DNA of 64,000 nucleotides from Sulfuracidifex metallicus DSM 6482 = JCM 9184 (GCA_032834875.1 CP135238.1:1836001-1900000); one strand, 5' to 3'; positions 36,339 through 45,771 are shown, counted from the stretch's first letter. The notes: generated by a model not told the origin, from the letters alone. Translations and numbers: made by a program.

Positions 36339-37850
36339 TCACTCTGGAGGTATTTCCTTATATGCTAAGTCTATATCGACTCCTCTTTTCTTATTATAGA
36401 ACTTAGATGCAAGAAATATCAATGCTCCTATTACGAAGGAAAGGATTACGAAAGCTAAGGTAATGGGATTTGGAGTTCCATTGGAATTTACGAAGCTAAA
36501 TGTTGGATTCGTTACTGCTTCATATGTTAAGAACAGGAAGTAAGCAATTTCAATAACGGAAGCAACTATCAGAGCTGGGGCTTTATTCTTAGAACCGTAT
36601 AGGAGTGCAGCTATACTTACCACCATAAAATATACCATTCCAATTACTATTGCACCATAAAGCGAAGTAGCGCCTGATATTGAAACTACGGGGAACACTA
36701 ATAATCCCAGGGTGAGAGCAAGATCAAAAGCATGAGTATAAACCGGAGATCCTCCTTTGTTTAACCTTGTAAATATCTCTGGGAACACTCTATCGAAGGC
36801 CATTGCAAATATGTATCTGGCGAAGACAACTACACCGTAAGCTAGAATTGAGAACTCCCACATTAACAAGCCTATTCCCATGAAAAGCTGAAGCGGTAAA
36901 TTGTTTGTGAGCCCTATAGCTACGGTCCAGAAGGTATAGGTGAATCCGTTATTTATGAACTCATAATTTGTGAATGCGTATCCTCCAGCTTGGTACATCA
37001 AGAAGAAGCCTAGAGTCACTAGAGCACCAGTTATTAAGAGAGGAACGAAGACTCCGTACTTTACAAACTTCACCTTTTTCACTTCGGCGGCGACAGCAGG
37101 AGTTGCCTGCATCCATGGATATGTGAATATTGCAATGATGGGAAGAATTCCAATTGTAGCAACTAAGCTAAACGGAGCCACAGAGGATGCATAGTTTGAA
37201 GGAGGAGTAATTCCCTCAACTGAGATGAACTTAGATATTGCAGTATGAAAGTCTCCTAAATTCATAGCTAAAACAACCATTGCTATTATTGTAGCTGCCA
37301 TTGCTATCAAACCACTTACTGTCACTAAAGCATAACCCCACTTTGCCTTCAGTATGTTGAAGCCTATCGCTATTCCAAATATCATTGCACCTAACAAGTA
37401 AGAATACACAGGCGCGCTAAGTGTATTTGATATCGATACCAGAGAAGTTATTCCATCCATCCTTCCTATAGTGCTTAGAACTGAACCTATTGCCTGAGAG
37501 AAAAAGAAGGCTATAAGAGCGAAGTATGCCGTAGATTCAATCATAAGAGCAAATGCCATTGTAGTTCCCAAAAAACCGTTAAAGGTTCTGGAAATCCAAA
37601 CGTAGTCTCCACCCGTTCTAGCGATCTTACCACTAAGATAGCTGTAAATGTAAGCTTGAGGTAGAGTTAGGATCAAACCTATAATTGCTGCAATCCAAAT
37701 GATTCCTCCTTGAGGAATAAAAGGGCTTATGCTGATGTATAGTGCAACCCCAGCTGACATATTTCCAAGATTTAGCATAACTGCATCTATACCATTTACG
37801 TCCTTTATGAGACCGGAAGATTCACGCGTGAAAACTGAATTTTCTCCCAT
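36339..37850 (-). CDS. APC superfamily amino-acid permease
   Basis: The 503-residue product has about 12 to 14 membrane helices. The N-terminal helix 1 pattern 'MLNLGNMSAGVALYISISPF' and helix 2-3 region 'SYLSGKIARTGGDYVWISRT' match APC permeases, where the unwound helix-1 glycines bind the substrate amine. It would import amino acids or related amines by proton symport. It is convergent with crtI and alone in its unit, with a TATA-like ATAAAATATATA about 22 bases before its ATG. Substrate cannot be told from sequence. Confidence 0.87.
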   Translation of the reverse strand: MGENSVFTRESSGLIKDVNGIDAVMLNLGNMSAGVALYISISPFIPQGGIIWIAAIIGLILTLPQAYIYSYLSGKIARTGGDYVWISRTFNGFLGTTMAFALMIESTAYFALIAFFFSQAIGSVLSTIGRMDGITSLVSISNTLSAPVYSYLLGAMIFGIAIGFNILKAKWGYALVTVSGLIAMAATIIAMVVLAMNLGDFHTAISKFISVEGITPPSNYASSVAPFSLVATIGILPIIAIFTYPWMQATPAVAAEVKKVKFVKYGVFVPLLITGALVTLGFFLMYQAGGYAFTNYEFINNGFTYTFWTVAIGLTNNLPLQLFMGIGLLMWEFSILAYGVVVFARYIFAMAFDRVFPEIFTRLNKGGSPVYTHAFDLALTLGLLVFPVVSISGATSLYGAIVIGMVYFMVVSIAALLYGSKNKAPALIVASVIEIAYFLFLTYEAVTNPTFSFVNSNGTPNPITLAFVILSFVIGALIFLASKFYNKKRGVDIDLAYKEIPPE

Positions 37851-38040
37851 GAATTTTCGTGGGTATATATTTTATGTGGTTTTAAGTCTTCTCTTTGATA
37901 AGCTTAAAGTCTTTTAGCTAAAAGGGATATCAGATCCCGTGATTAATTTATATTACTTAAAATATTGCCATGATTTTTAGAGAGAAAAATGTTGATACGC
38001 CCATTTTTCTTACAAGAAGACAATGTAGCTTTTGCTTTAT

Positions 38041-38380
38041 ACTGACTTCCTCCCCGCCCTGGAAGGGCGAGGGTTCCCCTCCAGAGGGTTCATAGTTCCC
38101 ACCATCGATTCGGGATTACATCTCTCATTTGGTGGGCAGTCGAGTGGCTCAGAGAACCACTCCCATTTGGACAGAGTGGGTAGGGGACTTTCATTGCTGA
38201 GCTCTAGTCCCTTGTAAGGAAAAGGAAGATGATGGTTGCTCCTCCCACAGTCCCATTAAGCCCTCAATCGAGCTGGGGAGGAGCATCGTTAGCGTCAGTA
38301 AAAGATTTTTGACAAAGAAATATTTAAATATAAGGGGGCTATTCATCCCCGCCTTAAAAGGCGAGGCTTTCCGCCCCCTT
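38041..38380 (-). mobile_element. Non-autonomous IS200/IS605-type remnant, about 340 bp
   Basis: Two subterminal hairpins of the same build bound the element: CCCCGCCCT-GGA-AGGGCGAGGG at 38052-38073 and CCCCGCCTT-AA-AAGGCGAGG at 38347-38366, each with one bulged A, as at IS200/IS605 ends. The second is framed by AAGGGGGC (38332-38339) and GCCCCCTT (38373-38380). No tnpA or tnpB gene lies between, though a 70-codon open minus frame ending near 38038 could be a tnpB 3' remnant. The segment is GC-rich compared with its surroundings. Orientation (right end at 38041) is inferred from that frame. The other ~350 bases of this 37851-38546 gap show nothing else. Confidence 0.6.
38098..38285 (-). ncRNA. 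Possible structured RNA inside the IS200/IS605 remnant
   Basis: Within 190 GC-rich bases there are four perfect inverted repeats: CCCACCA/TGGTGGG (38098-38104 with 38130-38136), GAGTGG/CCACTC (38142-38147 with 38157-38162, and a second GAGTGG at 38174), GGGACT/AGTCCC (38184-38189 with 38206-38211) and TGCTCCTCCC/GGGAGGAGCA (38237-38246 with 38276-38285). In AT-rich thermophiles such islands often mark structured RNA. The place next to an IS605-type end suggests an omega-RNA-like (TnpB guide) relic. Strand and expression are inferred, not shown. Confidence 0.35.
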
Positions 38381-38546
38381 AACCCCCTTCTCTGTAAAGC
38401 TTGATAAATATTTTATATAAACCTCGAGATATAGGTAAAAAATAAGGTATACTTAAAATATTTTTTAGTAAATATACCTTCATATATACATTTTTCTTCT
38501 TTTTCTCTATATAGATGGAAAAATAAAAATATCTTTTTCATTTAAA

Positions 38547-40130
38547 TTAAGACATTCCTATGTCAGAGATAGAGGAATCGTGTAACAAATTATAGAACGG
38601 AACTGCGAACAAGTAGTTAGTTCCGCTAGCCTCTATTACAGTGTTACCTACTACCATCATCTGCTGTCTCATTATGAACTGTGTATGGAATACGTTTATC
38701 ACGTTCCCATTTGTAGAATTAAGCACTGCAATTGAAGTTCCTGCTGGTACCAATAAGTAACCGTTGTAATACGTAGGTGCAGCTTGTAGAACTCCGTTTG
38801 ATAGCTTCGGAGATTCCCATAGTATGTTTCCAGTAGTTAAGTTATATGCTATCACTTTTCCTTCTATTGTAGGTTCATAAATGACGCCGTTAACTATCTC
38901 TGGGTTATAACCGTTGTTTGTATCGCCAGGATGAACAGTTCCGTTAGTGACGTTCTCTATCCAAATTATCTTACCAGTTGTTGCATTAGCTACAAGGAGG
39001 ACTTGTCTTGAATTAATATCCTTTAATAGGGGCATACTCCCCTTGGCAAAACCTAAGAATCCGTCAACTAGATAACCGTTATAGACGGCCATTACTGCAT
39101 CTCCTACGGCTGAGGTTGTAGCGTATGGTAACTTAATCATCCAAGCCAAACTGCCGTTAGATGCATAAACTCCCACCAAAGCGGAAACGTTAGTTGGGTA
39201 AGCTTGCGAAAACCCTGCTATAACTATACCGTGATAGTAGTCTAGAGATGCCATATTACCGCTTCCATCGTATTCATACGTCCAGAGAGTTTTACCGTTA
39301 GTTACGTTTGTTGCATGAATAACTCCGTCGCCATCGTCCCAATATACAGTTCCATTTTCTACTACTCCCGTAGGCATAGCTTGAGATCTTGTTAGATCTA
39401 ACCACAGTGGTTTCCCAGTAGTTGCGTTGAAAGCAAGCAGACCATTTATTCCTGTGTATTGTCCTCTATGTCCTCCTCCAAATCCGTTAAGAGCGCCTTG
39501 TTGATAGTCAAACATTGCGCTGCCTAATCCTACAATTCCTATGCCGTTATAGACAACTGGTTCCCACATACTTAGCGTTCCAGGGGTGTACAACATGAAA
39601 ATTATCTTTCCAGTAAACTCATTTACTCCGTATACCCAACCAGCATCGCTGGATACATAAACAATGTTATTTGCCTCTGTCGGACCTACAGCTATACCCG
39701 TTGCTTGCCTATAAGCTGCTCCAAACGATTTTCCAAGCTTCTGATTAATCTCGTTCCATAAGGTCATATTTTGCTCGAAGTTACCCATGAGCGGAGTTAA
39801 CCAGGATACGTTAAGGTTACCTGAAATTACAGGATCTCTGTTGGAAGTCATACCGTACATGTTAAAAGACGACGGATCAGACGAAGAGGGAATATTTGAA
39901 GGATATAAGTAATCTGTGAAGAGAATCCCGTCCATATAAACATTAAATGTTTCATTCTCTTGTTGATGCAGAGTAGTAGGAGTCACTTGACTTTCGCTAC
40001 TTGAGTACTCACTGGACGACGTTATCTCTGAAGATGGACTCGAATGACTAAAAAAGAAACCAACCGTGCCCCCAATTAGCAGGCCTATAACTAAGCCCAC
40101 TATTAGGACTGTTGCAATTCTTTTATCCAT
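38547..40130 (-). CDS. Membrane-anchored PQQ-like beta-propeller protein
   Basis: The 527-residue product has an N-terminal anchor helix (about 7-28), a Ser-rich linker (29-55) and repeated PQQ/BamB-type blades: 'GWVYGVNEFTGKIIFML', 'GLLAFNATTGKPLWLDL', 'VIHATNVTNGKTLWTY', 'QVLLVANATTGKIIWI' and 'GKVIAYNLTTGNILWES'. The A/G-x-N-x-x-T-G-K-x-x-W repeat is diagnostic. The N-terminal segment includes 'SWLTPLMGNFEQNMTLWNEI'. It acts outside the membrane, either as a quinoprotein-like enzyme or a scaffold; no clear quinone-ligating Cys-Cys pair is visible. A TATA (TTATAAAC, near 40157) is about 26 bases before the ATG. Confidence 0.85.
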   Translation of the reverse strand: MDKRIATVLIVGLVIGLLIGGTVGFFFSHSSPSSEITSSSEYSSSESQVTPTTLHQQENETFNVYMDGILFTDYLYPSNIPSSSDPSSFNMYGMTSNRDPVISGNLNVSWLTPLMGNFEQNMTLWNEINQKLGKSFGAAYRQATGIAVGPTEANNIVYVSSDAGWVYGVNEFTGKIIFMLYTPGTLSMWEPVVYNGIGIVGLGSAMFDYQQGALNGFGGGHRGQYTGINGLLAFNATTGKPLWLDLTRSQAMPTGVVENGTVYWDDGDGVIHATNVTNGKTLWTYEYDGSGNMASLDYYHGIVIAGFSQAYPTNVSALVGVYASNGSLAWMIKLPYATTSAVGDAVMAVYNGYLVDGFLGFAKGSMPLLKDINSRQVLLVANATTGKIIWIENVTNGTVHPGDTNNGYNPEIVNGVIYEPTIEGKVIAYNLTTGNILWESPKLSNGVLQAAPTYYNGYLLVPAGTSIAVLNSTNGNVINVFHTQFIMRQQMMVVGNTVIEASGTNYLFAVPFYNLLHDSSISDIGMS

Positions 40131-40241
40131 TTTTGTATCTCTAGAAGGGGAAGTTTATAAGATATAAAAAAACTTTACCTTTTTAACTTATTTACGTAAA
40201 GCTTAAATAAAGAAAACATTCTTTTTTTAGTCAGATAAAAA

Positions 40242-41093
40242 ATGATAAGTTTGAAAGGAAGGGAAAAGTTTGTCCTGCTCGGAGTATTAACTATCCTAAT
40301 CGCAGGAGCAGTGGTTCCAGAGTTTTTTGCTGCGTACTCTGGAGCGTCAAACTCTTCAACGACTTATCCTGCAGCATCTGTTACAGTAGCAAACAATCAA
40401 GTTCCGCCGATGTATGCCACAGTACCTTCAGGAAAGTTCTTCTACGCATCCTCTGAGGACTTTGCCCCACCAGGACAAGTTGACGTGTATTTAGTAGGGT
40501 GGACTGGGTGCCACGTCGCATTATCTGATGGATGGCCTCTTTACATTATCATGTCTGGGTTTGGACAACTGAATTACACCTTCGGAACGTCTAATCCTTA
40601 TAGACCGTTCCCTAACACGACCGGACTCATATTCACTGAGTACCAACCCTATGAACCTGATGAGCCAGTCCACTTCTACTATATTTATTTATACAACAAG
40701 TGGATGAATGAAACTGCTAACTGTGAACCAATTCCTCAGGGAGACTTAATTCCAGTGGGAGCAAATGAAACAGAGCATTTCCTGCCAACTCCATTAGCTC
40801 AATTGGTAATGCACTATCAACTGGACGCTATGTTTAATGGAACTCACGAACCTTTAGCTATCTTAAAGACTCACATAGTTACTGTATTAATAATAACCGG
40901 ACCTAACGGAACTTATATGGCATACGGTCCTCTATATAATATACTTCCATTGAAGGAAGCTAACGGACAGTACATAATGGAGCATATATACGACCATAAA
41001 ATGTTCCCCAACATCTGGCAGGGAGTTAACGTAATAGAGAGCACTATAAGAGAAGCAGCCGGAACATCATTAAACGTAACCTTTCCACAATAA
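40242..41093 (+). CDS. Exported DUF929-like (thioredoxin-fold-like) surface protein
   Basis: The 283-residue product has an N-terminal signal/anchor (about 9-30) and N-x-S/T sites. The block 'LVGWTGCHVALSDGWPLYII' followed by 'MSGFGQL' is similar to the DUF929 region that usually reads C-P-x-C-A-x-x-R-W with a following small-residue-phenylalanine-glycine. Here only the first cysteine of the CxxC remains and the Arg is changed to Gly. It is divergent from the PQQ-propeller gene across a 111-base gap, suggesting a shared function at the cell surface. The family link is by motif reading and moderately sure. Confidence 0.55.
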   Translation: MISLKGREKFVLLGVLTILIAGAVVPEFFAAYSGASNSSTTYPAASVTVANNQVPPMYATVPSGKFFYASSEDFAPPGQVDVYLVGWTGCHVALSDGWPLYIIMSGFGQLNYTFGTSNPYRPFPNTTGLIFTEYQPYEPDEPVHFYYIYLYNKWMNETANCEPIPQGDLIPVGANETEHFLPTPLAQLVMHYQLDAMFNGTHEPLAILKTHIVTVLIITGPNGTYMAYGPLYNILPLKEANGQYIMEHIYDHKMFPNIWQGVNVIESTIREAAGTSLNVTFPQ

Positions 41094-41098
41094 GTACT

Positions 41099-41140
41099 CG
41101 CCTTTTTTTTCTCATGTTTTCCCTTTCTTTTTATATTTTA
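41099..41140 (+). terminator. T-rich terminator after the DUF929-like gene
   Basis: CGCCTTTTTTTTCTC followed by further CCCTTTCTTTTTA starts five bases after the stop codon. An eight-base T run directly after the gene is a strong archaeal terminator signal. Confidence 0.6.
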
Positions 41141-41171
41141 GGATTTTCCTTTAGTACTATATGTTTATTAT

Positions 41172-41185
41172 CATGTTTAAACATG
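41172..41185. repeat. Perfect 14-bp palindrome CATGTTTAAACATG
   Basis: It lies in the gap between the DUF929-like gene and the MFS gene, 157 bases before the MFS start. It could be an operator for a dimeric regulator or a chance palindrome in AT-rich sequence. Confidence 0.3.
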
Positions 41186-41341
41186 AAACTCTATAGAAAG
41201 GTCTTAGGAGTAAATTAACTGTGAGAAGAGGGAACAAGTATCACGATTTAAATATAATGTATGGCTCAGGTATTATTATTTTAACATTCTCCCAACTTTT
41301 ATGAAAATAATCTTTTACGTTAAATGTGATTCTTAATTCTC

Positions 41342-42755
41342 ATGGACAAGGACTACACCTCAAAGAAAATCGTATCAACGTTAACCGCTAGGGTAGACCG
41401 ACTCCCTGTTATGATTTTACCAATTTCTATAGTGTTGGCCCTAGCGTTTGGATACTTTATAGCTCTATATGATGTTATAGATGTTAGGAATAGCATTCTC
41501 TTCCACGTCGTTGAAGTACACCGGCTTAACATCCGCTGAAGCGTCAACAGTAGTTTCCATGGGATTGTTTGGTTATATCCCAGGTGCACTTCTGCTGGGT
41601 TACTTAGGCGACAAAGTAGGCAGAAAACCTATGCTGATGGTAACTGCACTTTTGACTGCGGTAGGAAGCTTAGGTAACGCGCTTTCGGTTAATTATCCCA
41701 TGTTCGTGCTATTTAGATTCATAACCGGCATGGGAATTGGAGGAGATCTGATACTTGTTCCTACATACATAGTTGAAATGGTTCCGGCTAAAAACAGAGC
41801 TAAGTACTTCAACTTAGTTTACATTGCTGGGTGGGCTGGACTAGGTCTAGGACCATTCATGGCATCTTACATAGATGTGGCAAATCCTGCAATAGGATGG
41901 AGGATAATTTTCATGCTAGGAGCAACTTTAGCTTTCATAACCCTTGCAATAAGAGGTCATGCGTCTGAGACAGTCAGGATGCTTGCCCTTCAGGGAAAGG
42001 TACAAGAGGCCGAAAGAGTTGTGTCTGAAATGGAGAAGAAGGCAATGGAAAAGACTGGGATGAAGCGATTACCTGAACCAGTTCCCCTTCAATTCGAAGA
42101 GAGAAAGGTGGATCCATTCTACGTGTTTAAAAATCCTAAGTACAGAATTAGGGTAATACTGATAATGCTCGCTGTTTTCTTCTTCTACTTTGGGGAGTAT
42201 CCTTACCTGACGGAATTTCTGTTGTGGACTGGCAGCGTTAGTTCTTTGTCATCATCGGCAAACCAAGTAACCTTACTTTACGGAGATGCAGGCGTTGCAA
42301 CCTTCTTGGGAGCCATAGTCTTAAGATACGTGGTAGAAAAGGTAAGGAGATCAATACTTGTAACGTTCTCTTACTTCGTGGGTATGGTTTTAGGAGTCGC
42401 AATAGCTGTTATTGGAGCGACGTCAGCAAATCTGGATCTAATGGCTGCAGGATTCGTGTTGGCTAATTTAATAGGAGTAGGCTGGAGTAATCAACTGAAC
42501 TATTTGAACGGAACTGAAAACGTTCCTACGTATGCGAGGGGAACCGCGTTCGCCTTCATAGATGGTTTCGCACACCTAGGTGCAGCAATCTCAACCGCAA
42601 TAATCCTGAGTCTAATCAGCACAGTAGGAGCTATACCAATTTGGATAGGTTTCCAGATTCCTATGGTAATTCTAGGATTGAGCTTAATAATAATATTACC
42701 AAACACTATAGGAAAGAGTTTAGAAGAAATTAACGAGGCTAAGACTGGGCTATAA
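41342..42755 (+). pseudogene. MFS transporter (sugar/organic-acid symporter type) broken by a one-base insertion
   Basis: An ATG at 41342 starts 'ARVDRLPVMILPISIVLALA' and 'FIALYDVIDV', then the frame stops. From 41487 the next frame continues 'GIAFSSTSLKYTGLTSAEAS', 'LLGYLGDKVGRKPMLMV' (MFS motif A), 'RFITGMGIGGDLILVP' and through to 'NTIGKSLEEINEAK' at 42755. Removing one A near 41486 (GATGTTAGGAATA) restores one 470-residue, 12-helix protein with the usual helix-1 'YDxxD' motif. The downstream frame alone lacks helix 1. A sequencing error is possible, but other lesions cluster in this region. Confidence 0.8.
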
Positions 42756-43115
42756 TTGAAGCAAACATACAAACATATATAAAAATTATTACAAAAGTGA
42801 AAACATAGAATCTTATATGTATTTTATTATTTTTTAAATTCTTTCAGTAAGTATAATACATTTAACAGCAACTTATTTTTACTTACATTTTTAACTAGAA
42901 ATTTATGAAACCAGAGTGATATTGTATAAAATATCTTTTTCCTCTTTTCACAACAGAAACCCCGTCAGAGAGTGGAAATAGTTTACTAAAACTGTGTTTC
43001 TAATATAACTAAAATACAATTTCGTAAGTATCTCTCTTATATATTTAATTTTCCACCTCTACTACAATTTAGTGAATCCATGTATAGCATTAAACCTTAC
43101 ATAGAAATGAAAAGC
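42756..43115. other. Intergenic AT-rich region before the ring nuclease gene
   Basis: About 360 bases without a credible frame. It contains the word ACCCCGTCAG at 42959-42968, also found (other strand) near 25145. No CRISPR-like repeats are present although the next gene belongs to a CRISPR-signalling family. Confidence 0.4.
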
Positions 43116-43125
43116 GCTTAAATAC
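43116..43125 (+). promoter_or_regulatory. BRE/TATA promoter of the ring nuclease gene
   Basis: GCTTAAATAC, preceded by the purine-rich GAAAAGC, is centred 26 bases before ATG 43146. There is no Shine-Dalgarno, so the transcript is probably leaderless. Confidence 0.6.
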
Positions 43126-43145
43126 TACCATTTTTAATTATTGCT

Positions 43146-43676
43146 ATGAAGTTAATTGCGACCTTAGGTACATCCCCTGGAGGTGTACTAGAGACATTCG
43201 AATATCTGAGAAAAAAGGGAGATTTAGTTACTGATATAGTAATTATTACGACTGGAAATCCTAATGTTAAGAAAGCCTACGATTATCTTCTATCGATGTT
43301 CTCGTGTTGTATAAAATTAAAGTATCAAGACGTTTATATCGAAGAAATAAGGCTTCCATTTGACGACATTACATCTGAGGAAGATTTAATACAACTGATG
43401 AAAATAGCGAGCGATAAAGTTAACGCTGGGGATTATGTTGATATTACCGGAGGAAGAAAGGCAATTAGCATGGTAATGGGAATGTTAGCCTTTAAGAACG
43501 GAGCTAAAGTAATCACCACTATAGTACCTCAGGAAAAATACAACGAAGTCCAGCAGGAAATGAAGTCTAACAGGAAGCCTATAAGAGGCGAGTGCACGGA
43601 TCAAGACAGGGAATATTTCTGTAAATTAATAGCAAATAACGCTACAACTATAGAGATATCTGATAGATTAATATAA
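43146..43676 (+). CDS. crn1: Crn1-type CRISPR ring nuclease, CARF domain only
   Basis: The 176-residue product opens with 'MKLIATLGTSPGGVLETFEY', the cyclic-oligoadenylate-binding CARF loop with Ser10, and continues 'VIITTGNPNVKKAY' and 'DYVDITGGRKAISMVMGML' with Arg104-Lys105. Length and motifs fit the Crn1 family of Sulfolobales, which cleave cyclic tetra-adenylate and so switch off type III CRISPR effectors. There is no fused nuclease (HEPN) domain, which sets it apart from Csx1. It has its own leaderless promoter. No cas gene or array is nearby, so it must act on signals made by loci elsewhere. Confidence 0.8.
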   Translation: MKLIATLGTSPGGVLETFEYLRKKGDLVTDIVIITTGNPNVKKAYDYLLSMFSCCIKLKYQDVYIEEIRLPFDDITSEEDLIQLMKIASDKVNAGDYVDITGGRKAISMVMGMLAFKNGAKVITTIVPQEKYNEVQQEMKSNRKPIRGECTDQDREYFCKLIANNATTIEISDRLI

Positions 43677-43832
43677 TAAAGTTGTATAAAAAAGATAGAT
43701 TTACTTACATATACTAATAAATCCTTACTTTTAATTTAGCTATCATAAGAACTGTAGATTACAATAATAGAAAGTAACCAAAAATGAATGGATCAAAAAA
43801 GCTATGCTTCCTTCATATAGAACTTGCTTAGC

Positions 43833-44273
43833 TCAGGAGTTCCATCTATGTATTGTCTTATTTCTTAAGTATTTATTAAATTCCTCAGACCTTTCACCAT
43901 GTTTACTTAACTGTGAGAAACACGAGGAACAAACCTTCTTCCCGTTAAAAGTGTTGCTTGCAATATCACCACAATAGACACATGTCTCGCTTGGAGGTCT
44001 GAACATCCTTGCCCTACTTATTAAGTCATCTGCTACGTTATTATACCTCGAAATCGATATTTTCTTTTCCTCCACTTCTCTAGAAACGTCCACGGGCTTA
44101 GTGGTAGGACTTTCACTTGTAGGAAGATAAATATGAACTAAAACACTAGCTTCCTTGCTTATCTTAACATATTTGAAGTGTGCTACGTTTCCATCCTCTG
44201 TTCTTATAACCTCCTGTTTCTGCAGTTCTATTTCCTCTTCCTTTCCGTCGTCGTAGTGTATAGTAACTCTCAT
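43833..44273 (-). CDS. Small zinc-ribbon protein of unknown function
   Basis: The 146-residue product has a beta-rich N-terminus ('VTIHYDDGKEEEIELQKQEV', about residues 3-60) and a C-terminal zinc site 'CVYCGD...KKVCSSCF' (two CxxC pairs about residues 98-120). The linker 'SPTTKPVDVSREVEEKK' is probably flexible. Family not recognised; the fold could bind protein or nucleic acid. A GGTG seven bases before the ATG supports the start. It follows the broken beta-helix gene on the same strand after 43 bases and is convergent with crn1. Confidence 0.6.
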   Translation of the reverse strand: MRVTIHYDDGKEEEIELQKQEVIRTEDGNVAHFKYVKISKEASVLVHIYLPTSESPTTKPVDVSREVEEKKISISRYNNVADDLISRARMFRPPSETCVYCGDIASNTFNGKKVCSSCFSQLSKHGERSEEFNKYLRNKTIHRWNS

Positions 44274-44316
44274 TTTCTTACACCTTGTTTTGATAGAAAA
44301 TCATTAAAAAAGATTG

Positions 44317-45771
44317 CTACATTCCTATATTAAACTGGGACGTATAGCTCTGCGATGAAGGTATATACATAGGATTGCCTTCATTTACGTTAAAGTAGAA
44401 CATGAGATAGTTGACAGTGGGCATGGAAGAACCCAACTGCTGTATAGACATAACGCCCAGAGGCTGGCCGCTACCGTTATTATGTAAGCCCTCATTATTC
44501 TTAAAGTAATTGAATGAAACGTAGACGTATTTTGCAGATATTCCCATGTTTATGTAAGCTTGCGCATGAAGTCTCTGGTTTGATGTAGCATATATTCCTA
44601 TTGTAACACCCTCTTTGTTTGAGGAATTTGTAAACGTATTGAAGGCTATTTGCAACATGTTGATCTGCCCTGTAAAGTTTATGGTATTGCTTGATCCTTG
44701 GTATTGAGGGTCTCCAGTTATGAAAATAAGCGACGAGTTTTAATTCTGAGAGGTAAAGATGTTTCCCATTATGATAAGAGAATCCAAATAACCGTCGTCA
44801 CAGACACCTATTACAAGATTAGAACCATAATCGAAGTTATTCATTGCTACAACCACTGTATGACCGTTGTATACATTGGTTATAGACAAGGGATATTGTA
44901 TAAATGAACAGCCCACAATAACGTAGTTCCACCCTAAGGTAATCTGCGCAGAACCTTGATAACCACTAAAGGTGACGTTCTGAAACTGACAAGCTACAAC
45001 CTTTAAGTTAGCTGCTCCTTGTGTAATTAGAGTAGCACCATCGAACACACAACCTACTACCGATCCGTCATTACCATCGTTTCCAGGATTAAGATACGAA
45101 TTCTTTCCTATGAAAACACATCCCACTACCGACCAACCTCTAGCTGACATGGCAAGGACACCATTCTGTTCAAATCTAGAACCAAATACCACTAGTTCCC
45201 TGGACTGAGAATCAAAAAGAAGTTCGTTGCCATTAACATAACAATTGTAAACAACTACCTCAGTAGTTTCATTTATCCAGATACTTGCAAGAAATTCTAC
45301 ACTATCAAAGTACATCATTAAGGAGTGCATTCCAGCAAAACCCGTTATGATGAACCATCTCTGAGAGGTCTGATTCACAAGCCTTAGACTCTTAAATGCG
45401 ATCATCCACCCTCCAGTTGAATAAGCTGCGAACTGTGGATCTATTACTGGAGCGACGTCACCTATATACTTCATTTGGGTTGATGTAATTGATCCTACAG
45501 AAAAGACTGGACCTGGGTTCTGAACGTTATTTGGATTAACGTAATATATCTCACCTAACCCGTCTCCTTCAAAAACATAATGCTTTGTCTGCTCTAGTGT
45601 AAACAAGGTATTACCATTAGCGTACAGATAAAGACGCCCTCTAACCACTATGTGGGCCACTCCGTAAACGTTTCCAAGCTGTAAAGCTTCACTCAAAGCC
45701 TCAGTGGCGTCTGAGCCAGGCGGAACGTAAAAGTCAACGTCGGGATCCATATGATCTGATATAATTATCAT
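44317..45771 (-). pseudogene. Parallel beta-helix surface protein interrupted by an in-frame TAA
   Basis: The first 343 codons (45771-44740) encode a right-handed beta-helix pattern of repeating hydrophobic rungs: 'VEFLASIWINETTEVVVYNC', 'RGWSVVGCVFIGKNS', 'GSVVGCVFDGATLI', 'NLKVVACQFQNVTF' and 'LIIMGNIFTSQN'. A TAA at 44742-44740 follows, then the same frame stays open for another 140 codons, with rungs such as 'NMLQIAFNTFTNSSN' and 'AKYVYVSFNYFKNNEG', to 44317. The ATG at 44658 has no ribosome site, so the tail was probably part of one ~484-residue protein. The true start at 45771 has GGAGGTG eight bases upstream. No signal peptide is seen. Confidence 0.7.

Noticed and set aside
38032-38217. 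61-codon plus-strand frame across the IS200/IS605 remnant
   Set aside because: It runs through the end hairpin and inverted repeats and has no family-like sequence; the GC-rich bias keeps the frame open by chance.
42756-43145. A CRISPR array or leader next to the ring nuclease gene
   Set aside because: No repeated 23-37-base units are seen; the only repeated word is a ten-base match to a site 18 kb away.
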